Shown one piece after another: positions 46,834 through 56,319 of a DNA stretch of 64,000 nt (positions within the stretch are counted from its first letter, which is position 1; every line of letters starts with the position of its first letter). The DNA is from Valencia hispanica (Eukaryota > Chordata > Actinopteri > Cyprinodontiformes > Valenciidae): NCBI GenBank assembly GCA_963556495.2, contig OY747705.1:3056501-3120500 (forward strand), given 5' to 3'. Position numbers and translations under genes: made by a program. The notes below the pieces were generated by a model that was not told the DNA's origin, ran no database searches, and saw only the letters and a list, made by a program, of their open reading frames with translations.

Positions 46834-47976
46834 GCGATGTACCGTATTCTGGGAAATTTTTGATCGAGGGAAGGCATCAAGGAATCTCCCATGTATCCTT
46901 GGTCAGTTAGAGAAACAGCAGACAAACAAAGGACATATGCCTCGGTAGCACATGAACATTGGACAACAAAAATATGCGCTAGTCCTGGGGCTGTATACTG
47001 CCTCCTCCTGGCTGGCCAGGGCGCCTGAAGGGTTGGGGAGAATCTGGCTGGAATAACATGATCCTTCCACGCCCTACGTCCAGCCGGGGAAATCCCGCCC
47101 CATCAGGTGAAAAGAAAGGCCTGCTCACTCCCCAAGCATGAAGGAGGCTTGGGTTTCAGTGCAAGCCCCTTCTGGGGCTGGCAGAGTGAGAGCAGAACCC
47201 CAGGACTGGAACTACGGTAGGAGCACTGGGTGATAGATAATGGGAAAAAACTGGGATTAAAAAAAGAAAAAAAAAGAAAGGTTGGGTAGGGTGATGTAAG
47301 AGTAATCTCTGTCCCCTCCATGTTCTGGCCAGACATTTTGAATTAAATACTTAAACGCCTTCTGGGACTCAAGTCTCATTTTTGTTTTAGAAGAGCTGCA
47401 TTTTCAGCTCTAACATTGGCTCCCTGTTAAATCCAGAATAGAATTTAAGATCCTCCTTCTTACATACAAAGCCCTTTATAATCAAGCTCCATCATACATC
47501 AGAGATCTAATTGTTTCATATGTTCCCAACAGAGTACTTCGCTCTCAGAGCTCTCGCTTTGCTTACGCGCTGTTTACGTCCCGCCCATCGTTATAGTTTA
47601 TACGTATAAGTTTCAATATAGATGTATAACGAGAGTTTTACATTTTTAATTGTGTATATATTGGTTAAATCAAATGTGAAAGCGAGTTAGTACCTGCTAG
47701 CAACCGAAGCTGCAACTACTAAGCAACTAACCAACCATAGATAACTGCTTTGGATCTAAAAAAGAATTCCGATAGCTACACAAACTTGACTTACATTTAA
47801 ATTGGAAATTTGCTCCCAAAGTTGCTGCTGCAGGCAGCAACTTAGAAAATATTGCGATGTACCGTATTCGGGGAAATTTTTGACCGAGGGAAGGCATCAA
47901 GGAATCTCCCATGTATCCTTGGTCAGTTAGCTGAACAGCAGACAAACATACGCCACGGTAGCACATGAACATTGGA
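46834..47976. repeat. ~125-bp direct repeat flanking a ~0.9 kb foreign segment
   Basis: 46834-46963 and 47854-47976 are about 90 percent identical (gcgatgtaccgtattc, ggaatctcccatgtatcc, gtagcacatgaacattgga). Between them lie an unclassified GC-rich repeat (about 46980-47340, aataacatgatccttccacg word), an L2 fragment (47405-47545) and 300 bp of unassigned AT-rich DNA. The repeat is too long for a target duplication. Confidence 0.75.
47405..47545 (+). mobile_element. L2 fragment
   Basis: Encodes LPVKSRIEFKILLLTYKAL and YIRDLIVSYVPNRVLRSQ-like text, truncated at both ends. Same subfamily as 39475-41011. Confidence 0.7.
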
Positions 47977-48098
47977 ACACGCCTTGGTGGTCCCTGATGA
48001 CGTATCTCCTAGGCAACCAGGGTGGGACCAAGGCATCAAGGCGAGGTTCCTTGGCATTGAAAAACACCCACCTGTATCCAAATAAAAACATTTAAGAA

Positions 48099-48329
48099 TC
48101 ATTCAAGAAATAAACATACATAAAATGAAAGGCTAATAAAAGGCTTGCTACCACGGCCCTTGGTGTATTGCCACTGTTGTTCAGTTTCTTTGCAGCTAAT
48201 CACTGAGGGAAGTGATTTAGGCCTCAGCTGGGAGTAATGTCCTGTCTGGTAGAGTAGAGCTGCCACATGACAGCACAAGGCTGTATCTTCCACACGGGCA
48301 TCACAGTAGCACCACCAGCTTTGAATCCC
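48099..48329 (-). pseudogene. SWIM zinc-finger-like exon relic
   Basis: Minus-strand frame open from 48329 to 48099. Near its start it reads WCYCDARVEDTALCCHVAAL, which contains a Cys-x-Cys, nine residues, Cys-x-His arrangement as in SWIM zinc fingers, followed by LLYQTGHYSQLRPKSLPS and TEQQWQYTKGRG. In family knowledge this order (SWIM motif, then a Gln-Trp-rich stretch) occurs in transposon-associated SWIM/YqaJ proteins of fish and invertebrates. No YqaJ nuclease text was found downstream. Upstream bases offer several acceptor candidates; a frameshift near 48315 is possible. It belongs with the exon at 50958-51108, separated by an intron that holds a Tc1 insertion. Confidence 0.55.
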
Positions 48330-48702
48330 TCAGCACAATCTGTTACGACACAATATATTTGTTAGACTACAATGGCAGCTTAAGAAAGACAGCCTTTAAC
48401 ACACTAAAATGGGGAACTTTTGTTAGTGAAAATCTCTTAGAGAACTGAAATGTGTAAAGAGGGACAGTTTGACAAGCTATTTATAGTTGACCGTGTCTAC
48501 TAAACTCAGCAAAAACAGAAACGCCCTCTGACTTTCAACTGTTTTTACTTTTAGTAAACTTAATGTGTGTAAATATTTGTATGAACACTAAAAGAGTCAA
48601 CACCATAAGACAATAAACTACAAATGTTTCAGAGACATGTGACTAACAGAAATAGAATAATGTGTCCTTGAATGAAGGGAGGCTCAAAATCAAAAGTACC
48701 AG

Positions 48703-49163
48703 TCAGTATCTGGTGTGGCCACCAGCTGCTTGAAGTACTGCAGTGCATCTCCTCCTCATGGACTGGACCAGATTTGTCAGTTCTTGCTGTGAGATGTTAC
48801 CCCACTCTTCCACCAAGGCACTTGCAAGTTCCTGGACATTTCTGGGGGGAATGGCCCTAGCCCTCACCCTGCGATCCAACAGGTTCCAGACGTGCTCAAG
48901 GGGATTGAGATCCGGGCTCTTCGCTGGTCATGGCAGAACACTGACATTGCTGTCATGCAGAAACTCAAGCACAGAACGAGTAGTATGGCTGGTGGCATTG
49001 TCCTGCTGGAGGATCATGTCCGGATGAGCATGCATAAAGGGTACCACGTGAGGGAGGAGGATGTCTTCCCTGTACCGCAAGGCATTGAGATTGCCTGCAA
49101 TGACAACAAGCTCAGTCAGATGGTGATGTGATATACCGCCCCAGACCATGACGGACCCTCCAG
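48703..49163 (-). pseudogene. Tc1 transposase, C-terminal part
   Basis: Reads VMVWGGISHHHLTELVVIAG, PDMILQQDNATSHTTRSVLE (catalytic Asp), a stop where Trp is usual in the WPAKSPDL block (near 48928), then SPDLNPLEHVWNLLDRRVRA (catalytic Glu) and the usual end VLQAAGGHTRY. One nonsense change and the L2 insertion inactivate it. Confidence 0.85.
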
Positions 49164-49165
49164 GT

Positions 49166-49863
49166 AACTCTTGACCCTGCGCTGTCTTTGGACTCTCCTG
49201 TTAAATCATTGGTTCGTTCTTGTTTTTATCATTTGAAAAATATCGCGAAGCTGAGTCCAATTTTGTCACGATCGGAGATGATCATTCATGCCTTCATCTC
49301 ATCACGTCTTGATTACTGTAACTCTGTTTTTACCTGTCTAAGTAAAAAATCCCTGGAACGTCTGCAGATTGTCCAGAACGCTGCTGCAAGGTTAATCACT
49401 AGGTCACCTAAATATTCACATATCACCCCTTTATTAATCCAGGTACACTGGCTCCCCATTCACTACAGAGTACATTTTAAAATTCTGGTTTTAACATATA
49501 GAGCTCTGAACGATCAAGCCCCATTTTATATTGGAGAGCTTCTGCAGTCATATGTGCCCAGCAGGTCCCTGAGGTCCAGTGATCAGGCCTTGCTGGTTAC
49601 AAAGAAAACTCGGCTTGAAAACAAAAGGTGACAGAGCCTTTGCAGCAGTGGCCCCCTCCTTGTGGAACTCCCTTCCTCTCAGCCTGAGATCTGTGGACTC
49701 TGTGATCTCTTTTAAAAAGCAGCTAAAAGCGCATCTTTTTAAACTCACCTTTGAATAGTTTTATTTTGTTTTTCTGTCTCCTGTGTTGCGTTTTATTGTA
49801 AAGCACTTTGTGATTTTTATCTTGAAAGGTGCTATATAAATAAAGTTTTACTTACTTACTTAC
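49166..49863 (+). mobile_element. L2-like LINE 3-prime fragment inside Tc1
   Basis: Plus-strand frame 49188-49631 with [58 protein letters not shown] and [16 protein letters not shown]. It then runs to the tail gctatataaataaagtttta and CTTA repeats. It differs from the GAATT-tailed L2 subfamily. Confidence 0.85.
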
Positions 49864-50220
49864 AAGCCCTCAGTCCAGCCTCTCTCAGCCTATTGAGGAC
49901 AGTCTGAGCACTGATGGAGGGATCGTGTGTTCTTGTGTGACTCGGGCAGTTGTTGTGGCCATCCTGTACCTGTCACGCAGGTGTGATATTCGGATGTACC
50001 GATACTGTGCAGGTGTTGTTACATGTGGTCTTCCACTGCAAGGATGATCAGCTGTCCTTCCTGTCTCCCTGTAGCGATGTCTTAGGGGTCTCACAGTGCG
50101 GACATGGCAATTTGTTGCCCTAGCCACATCAGCAGTCCTCATGCCTCCCTGCAGCATGCCTAATGCACGTTCACGCAGATGAGCAGGGACCCTGGGCATC
50201 TTTCTTTGGGTGTTTTTCAC
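49864..50220 (-). pseudogene. Tc1 transposase, N-terminal DNA-binding part
   Basis: Helix-turn-helix region MPRVPAHLRERALGMLQGGM and RTADVARATNCHVRTVRPL, then the GRP-type hook CSGRPHVTT. A frameshift near 49890 precedes the RLREAGLRA block, which is cut by the L2 insertion. Confidence 0.8.
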
Positions 50221-50477
50221 AGTCGGTAGACAAGTCTCTTTAGTGTCCTGCGTTTTTAGAACTGTGACCTTAAATGCCTACTTTCTGTAAGCTGTTAAGG
50301 TCTTAACGACCATTCCACAGGTGCATGTTAATTAATTGATTATGGTTAATTGAACATGCATGGAAAACATTGTTTAAACCCTTTACAATGAAGATCTGTA
50401 AAGTTATTTGGATTTTTACAACATTATTGTTGAAATACACAGTCCTGAAAAAGGGACGTTCCTTTTTTTGCTGAGTT

Positions 50478-50957
50478 TATAATAGATCATGATTAACTTA
50501 ACTTCACTCATTTCACAAAGTCGTGCTTCTGCGAGAGCCATTACTTTTATATTCTTTATGGCACTGACCATGTTATTTCACATGTTTTCTTTGGTACCAT
50601 ATGATACATATAGTGTAATTATGTAATGTATCAAATTCACAGCAATGATATGAGAAGCAGAAACTTAATTTTCAAAAACAGGAACCTTCTTCTTTTTGAA
50701 CCTGAACTGAACCTGCAGGATGACTTCTGGCTTTTCCTCATGGACCTGAAGAACTCTGACCTAACCGTGACCACTCATGACTCTCCTGTTTATAACTGAG
50801 ATTAACATAGAAGTTAGGCTATTTTATTTCAGAAACACAAAAGACTTATAATGTGAACCTATCACTGTTAACGTTGCTTCCTCACTGTGCTAACTTTGCA
50901 TATTAAAGCATTAGCATTTATCAACATTTAACAGCTCAAAGCAGAAGTTTAACTTAC
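50478..50957. other. Intron-like stretch between SWIM-gene exons
   Basis: Mostly AT-rich. On the plus strand 50683-50799 is a short open segment after an acceptor-like ag (NLLLFEPELNLQDDF, SDLTVTTHDSPVYN, stop) that I do not recognise; it is noted but not called a gene. Confidence 0.3.
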
Positions 50958-51108
50958 CTTTGTAGTTGTGTATGTAGCTTGACACATATAAAATGAAACC
51001 TTTGTCTTTTTGTGATGCTGGCTTCTTAGATGTAGTCTGGGTAATTCGGTGTACGTTGTTCACGGTTATCCGCGGGAGATCCTGCAGCAATCGGATAAAA
51101 AAAGCCAA
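50958..51108 (-). pseudogene. N-terminal exon of the SWIM-type gene
   Basis: Minus-strand frame with FIRLLQDLPRITVNNVHRIT and KGFILYVSSYIHNYK, ending in a consensus donor (aaag/GTAAGT, donor at 50957-50956, phase 1). The layout (Leu-Pro-Arg, then Lys-Gly-Tyr/Phe and SYIHN) resembles the N terminus of transposon-linked SWIM/YqaJ proteins as I remember them. No ATG is available; the frame enters from stops upstream, so the start is decayed or lies in another exon. Its 5-prime end points at the palindrome-rich spacer and away from the Myb/SANT gene. Confidence 0.5.
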
Positions 51109-51149
51109 AGCTAACGCTAACGTTACTATGCACCCTTAGCACTACAGCT

Positions 51150-52250
51150 GGCTGAAAAGTCCAAAAGCATCACACCACAGAGTTTGTACTAGTAACAATT
51201 GAATTTTAGCTATCGGAAATGAGAATTTCTCCTAGTAAGAATTAAATTTCTCCTATCCACAATGTTCATTCTAGATAGGAAGAAGGTATTTGTGGATAGG
51301 AGCAGCTGCAAACCCCTTTCACATAAATGGGAAATGTGACGTCATTTGTCCTAGGAAAAATTAAATTTTTCATAAGCGAAATGTTCTTTTGTACTAGGAC
51401 AAATTGATTTATGGATATCCATAATACATATCCGATCTAGTTAATAAATGTTAAAATGGCCACTTAAACTATTACTTTATTTCTTACTAGTACAATTGTT
51501 ATTGATGATATCTTAAAATGTTATTCTTACTAGTAAAAATGGCATTCTTACTAAACCAGAATTTAATTTTTACTATCGAGAATGCTATTTTGACTAGGAA
51601 CAATCACTATATTGATTTCTCAAATGTAACTAATTACAGATAGTCTGTGAACGTATTTTATGTTAAAATGGCCACCCAACAAAATTTCACCAGATATCCG
51701 TAATATCTTTGTGGATATCTTAAAAGACATTGTTGCTAGAAATAAATGTAATAACTGATATCTCAAAGTGTTTTTACTAGTTGAAATATGAATATGGCAT
51801 ATCTTAAATAATATTCCTACTAGTCAAAAGGTATTTTTAGATATCCGAAATTAAATTATTGATAGCTAGAATAGTATTCTAATTGTTCCTATCTAAAATA
51901 AGAGTTTGTACTAGTAACAGTTGAATTTTAGCTATCTGAAATTAGAATTTCTCCTAGTAAGAATTCAATTTTGCCTATCCACAATGTTCATTCTAGATAG
52001 GAAGAATGTATTTGTGGATAGGAGCTGCAAACCCCATACACATAAATGGGAAATGTGACGTAATTTGTCCTAGGAAGAATAAAATTTTTGATAAGCGAAA
52101 TTTTATTTTGTTTTAGGACAAATTGAATTATGGATATCCGGAATGTTAATTTCTCCTACAAAAAGTTAATTTATAGATATCTGGAATACATATCCAGTCT
52201 ACATATGAAATATTAAAACGGCTTGCCATATTTACTGAGCCCCGGCCAGC
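51150..52250. repeat. Palindrome-rich spacer with internal ~250-bp duplication
   Basis: AT-rich DNA built from recurring short words: ACTAGTA, CTAGTAAGAAT, GGATATC, CCTAGGA, TAGATAGGA. Two long copies, 51181-51445 and 51903-52205, are about 90 percent identical (the second has a ~40-bp extra piece). Similar words occur at 46560-46740. It lies between the divergent SWIM-type and Myb/SANT genes. Confidence 0.8.
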
Positions 52251-52280
52251 AAACAGTATGTAAAATGCCAGTAAACATGG

Positions 52281-52851
52281 GGAGTTCATTAAACATTTGT
52301 AAACTGAACATCAGCTGAAATGGCAAACTGGAGTGATGCAGAGGTCCGGGAGCTTCTGACCCTTAGAGCTGAACACCAGACTGTTCCAGACTACTTTCTT
52401 TGTTTACCACGGACTCTTCCGTCCCATGGTTTATACGCAACCCTGCAGTAGACAGCCCGGACACCCCCCCCCCCCCCCCCCCCCACACCCCCCTTTATCC
52501 CGTCATCATAATCTCTTGTGAAAAACACCTGATCTCGGCACACAGGCGGAGCCCTTGTGAATGACCAAACGGCTCACTGATGGAGGCATTGTCTTTTGAA
52601 AAAGCCTTGATAGTAATATTACCACAATATTGCCGCAACGCTGGACTTATGAATGAAGATCACGCCTTGGCGCAACAGAGGAGGGCGACGTCATGATGAC
52701 GTATGGAATGTGCGCTGAGCAACTGCTGGCAAGAGTATTCCAAATGCAAGTGGAGTTCATTAAACATTTGTAAACTGAACATCAGCTGAAATGGCAAACT
52801 GGAGTGATGCAGAGGTCCGGGAGCTTCTGACCCTTAGAGCTGAACACCAGA
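52281..52851 (+). repeat. Exact 100-bp duplication of the Myb/SANT gene start
   Basis: 52281-52380 and 52752-52851 are identical over 100 bases and include the ATG and first ~20 codons. Between them is a 371-bp unique segment with a 21-C run (52464-52484) and a CRE-like gacgtcatgatgacgt. Confidence 0.9.
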
Positions 52852-53616
52852 TCAGCAGACAGTTCACAGGGACTGTGAAGGACAGCCACCTTTTGGAGCA
52901 GATCGCAAAAAGACTTGTGGAGCGGGGCTTCAATCGGGATAAAAAACAAGTTACCTCCAAGCTAAAAGTATTGAAAAAAAAATTCTACGAATTCAACGAC
53001 AACAATCAACGTAGTGGGCGCGGTCGGTGCGAGTGGCCTTACTTCGAGCTGTGCAGCGCCATATGGGGCTCCTCTCAGTCAGGGAAACACGTAACGCTTA
53101 CCGAGAACTTGGATGAAGAAAGTCCAGGAGCTTCGTCCTCTCCAGCGGATGAACCAGCAGCAGCGGCAGCCAAGAACGAGTCAGTGGACGCCACTGAAGC
53201 TGAAGAGAAATTAGGTCAAATGAAAAGTTAGTTCTAGTCTGTGCATACATGCTTTACTGGAAACTGTTACCAAGTCTATATATGATCTTATTCACTATGG
53301 ATTTGGGTTTGTCCTTTTAGCATCTCCCTCCCAGCCCCGCCGTAAGAGGAGAAGAACCCGGCGGCAGGATGCCATGGAGGAACTGCGAGAGTTCATCCGT
53401 GTGGAGCAGGCTGAAGCAGAGAGGGAGCGCCTACGGCTGGAGCAGCAGCGTGCAGCTGATGAGGAATGGCAAAGACAAACCGTTTTAAGTCGTCAGCAGC
53501 AAATGGAGGCAATAAACCGCACACAGCAGCTCATCGAACGACATATGGCTTTCATGGAAAACCAGCTATTAACCCACCAGAGTAGTCAACCTGACGTCAT
53601 TATAATTCAGAAGTGA
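52791..53616 (+). CDS. Myb/SANT-like DNA-binding protein of a Harbinger transposon
   Basis: Second protein of PIF/Harbinger elements, which binds element ends and helps bring the nuclease to DNA (family knowledge; host relative NAIF1). Two exons, 52791-53214 and 53321-53616, joined at ttag/GTCAAA ... tttag; 720 nt give 239 residues. The trihelix-like domain is at about residues 1-95 (ANWSDAEVRELLTLRAEHQI, KRLVERGFNRDKKQV, KLKVLKKKFYEFND, WPYFELCSAIWG). Then an acidic Ser/Ala linker, a basic NLS-like PRRKRRRTRRQ at the exon 2 start, and a Glu/Arg/Gln coiled coil (about 160-225). The frame is intact. AATAAA at 53730-53735 supplies a polyA signal. The donor is weak but the frame closes only with splicing. 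It converges on the HARBI1-like relic. Confidence 0.8.
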
Positions 53617-53639
53617 TGCACATATTCTTTGATGTGTGT

Positions 53640-54001
53640 TCCACCTGTGCATTTTTTGCCCTTTTCCTCTGAACATTTGCATGCCCTTATCTTGTTTTCT
53701 GTGAGATTCTATTCTTTGTCATCTATGGGAATAAAAACAACAACTTCTGCATGACTCTGACATACATGACTGGTTTCTTTACATCTGAAAGGCAGCTATA
53801 TAAAAGTTGTTTGACACTATCATTTCCATGGAAGTGTAGCCTACCATGGTACTTTGCTAAAGAAAACTTCAGACAGGTAGCAGCATTAAAATTGTTGTGG
53901 TGTTTTAAAAACATCTTTGAAAGTTGACAATAACCGCCCACCAAAAAAAAAAGTTTCAGATGCAATAGACAAAATTCAGAAGTGACCTGTGCATTTTAAG
54001 G
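53640..54001. other. Short convergent 3-prime space of the two Harbinger genes
   Basis: Non-coding; holds the Myb/SANT polyA signal and nothing else recognised. Confidence 0.5.
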
Positions 54002-54490
54002 TTTATTACCCTCTCATCACCCCTGATAATAGAAAAGTATCAACAGTTGTAAACATGCAATGTAACTGTTGCAGTTTGGTGCAAACACACACAGGGGAGA
54101 AGATGTATAGTATAGTATAGACATCAAATGTTCACAGATAGCGTGTACATGACATGCTGCTACTACACCACCAGCATGCAAAGGTTCTGACTTTTTTCTG
54201 TATCCCACTCTGGCAGATACTCCTTATTTTTGGTTTCACATATGTTGTGCAGAATGCAACACACAACCACAACATCTGTTACAAAACTTGTTGCTATGTC
54301 TGTTCGCTTGGCCAACATCTCCAGTGTCCCTTTAATCTCCAAAGGCATTCTCTACCACCATCTGTGCAGAGCTAAGGCGGTAGTTGAACTGCCTCTCATG
54401 TGCAGCTTTCATCAGCCAGTTCGTCAAAGCTGCATCTCCGATTAGATGAACTGGAACTTCCACGACATTCACATCAATGGATTTCTGTGT
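54002..54490 (-). pseudogene. HARBI1-type transposase C-terminal relic
   Basis: Minus strand reads VEVPVHLIGDAALTNWLMKA, RQFNYRLSSAQMVVENAFG (includes the catalytic Glu of the DDE set), then after a one-base loss continues LAKRTDIATSFVTDVVVVCC, ILHNICETKNKEYLPEWDTE and stops near 54160. Its polyA signal is the reverse AATAAA at 54002-54007. The upstream edge at about 54487 has an acceptor-like ctgcacacag, so the earlier part was a separate exon now missing; Rex1 begins at 54838. Partner nuclease of the Myb/SANT gene in Harbinger elements. Confidence 0.8.
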
Positions 54491-54837
54491 GCAGAAAAAT
54501 TATTACAGAATTGCATGACAATCCACAAGTTTACATGCCTGCATAAATTATTAATAATGATCATAATAACAGTAAGAGCAATAATATGTTTATTATTATA
54601 TAACAATGTATAGTAAGTCATTAAAGTGTGTTTAAACACTGTTTGTATTAGATGATGGGTGTGTTTTTAGTGCTATGTTTTCTTGAAATTTGGACCAATT
54701 TTTTTTAATCAATAAAATTAATTCTATTAAAAATAAAATCTTTGGCATCCTCCCAAACATGACTACTTCTCTCTCAGTAAGTGAGGCAGCATCAGAGAGA
54801 ACTGTAGAACCTCATTTGTGTTTGGAGTGTTTTGATT

Positions 54838-56170
54838 AAATCAAATTCAAAAATACTTCATTGATCCCAGAGGGAATTTAAGTTTTGGTATAGCTCATAT
54901 AATTAATTCTTTAAGGAGTTGTAGATGATGATGGCTGTGGACAGGAAGGATTTCCTATAGCGGTCTGTAATGCAGCCAAACTGAAGAAGCCTCTGACTGA
55001 AGACACTGTTGTTGTATGACTGTCTCATGAAGAGAATGCCCAGGGTTGTCCATAATTTTTTGATTTTATGAAGAATCCTTCTTTGCATTATCATCTCCAG
55101 TGGTTCCACAGTTGTCCCAAGAACAGAACCAGCCTTCTTTATCAGGTTGTTTAGCCTTTTTAAATCCCTGGCTCTGATGCTGCTACCCCAACAGATGACG
55201 GCTGAAGAGATTACACTCACCACAGAAGACTTGTAGAAGATCTGCAGCATCTTGCTGCAAACCCTGAAGGACCTAAGCTTCCTCAAGAAGTACAGTCTGC
55301 TCTGTCCCTACTTGTAGACGGTTTCACTGTTCAGTCTCCAGTCCAGTCTGTTGTCAAGGTGAACTCCGAGGTATCTTCTCCCATGATGGAAACAGTGTTT
55401 GACTTATCCCTGTTTCTTCTGAAATCTACAATCATCTCGATTGTTTTGTTCACATTCAAGGTGAGACGATTGTTTCCACACCATGTCACAAAGCGGTCCA
55501 CCAGCTCTCTGTATTCAGCTTCTTATCCATCTCTGATACACCCGACAATCGCAGAGTCATCTGAATATTTCTGCAGTTGACAGGTCTCCGATTTGTACTG
55601 GAAGTCTGAGGTGTGCAGAGTGAAAAGGAATGGTGAGAGTACGGTCCCCTGTAGTGCTCCTGTGCTGCTGACCACCTGGTTTGACACACAATTCTTCAGT
55701 CTCACAAATTGTGGTCTGTTGGTCAGGTAGTCATTGATCCAGGCGATTGTTGAGGGCTCCACCTGTGTCTTCAGGAGTTTCTGACAAAGCAAATCAGGCT
55801 GAATTGTGTTAAATGCACTGGAGAAATCAAAGAACATGATCTTCACAGTGCTACCTGCTTTGTCCAGATGACAGTGGGTTGGTTGAAGTAGGTGGATGAT
55901 GGCATCTTCAACTCCAACTCCACAGCAATAAGCAAACTGCAGTGGGTCCTGATAGGTTCTTGTTTGCTTACTCAGGGGTGCCAACAGGAGTCTCTGTAGG
56001 ACCTTCATGATGTAGGATGTCAGGGCAACAGGTCTATAGTCATTGATGACTGATGGGTGAGTTCTTTTTGGTACTGGAACAAGGCATGATGTCTTCCATA
56101 ACACTGGAACCTTCTCCTGAGTTAGGCTAAGGTTGAAGAGTTCCGGTTCAGTTTCTCCAGCTGCCTCTTC
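54838..56170 (-). mobile_element. Rex1 LINE, 5-prime truncated
   Basis: Minus-strand Rex1/Babar retrotransposon. RT text (56104-55523): HPSVINDYRPVALTSYIMKV, MFFDFSSAFNTIQPDLLCQK, GALQGTVLSPFLFTLHTSDF, and YSDDSAIVG where FADD/YADD is usual. Later blocks are at 55286-54903 (KLRSFRVCSKMLQIFYKS, SSAVICWGSSIRARDLKRLN). The 3-prime end near 54838-54890 has the ttcattgatcccagaggga tail. Frame breaks near 55510 and 55300. Confidence 0.88.
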
Positions 56171-56257
56171 ACCGGACTTTTGGAGACAGACAAGTGGGAG
56201 GGGGAGAAGGGAGATTCAGTCGAGCTTTTGGAATAATCCCCCCCCAAAATAAAAAAA

Positions 56258-56270
56258 AAAAAAAAAAAAA

Positions 56271-56319
<49 letters not shown>

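Larger units (their letters stand above)
48503..50477 (-). mobile_element. Tc1-like transposon interrupted by an L2 insertion
   Basis: TA duplication at 48501-48502 and 50478-50479. Inverted termini start AACTCAGCAAAAA at both ends (left 48503, reverse complement at 50477). Contains a minus-strand transposase in two parts on either side of an L2 fragment (49166-49863). Without the L2 it is about 1.28 kb, normal for Tc1. Confidence 0.9.

Noticed and set aside
46834..47976. LTR retrotransposon with 125-bp LTRs
   Set aside because: No TG...CA ends, primer-binding site, polypurine tract or gag/pol text between the repeats.
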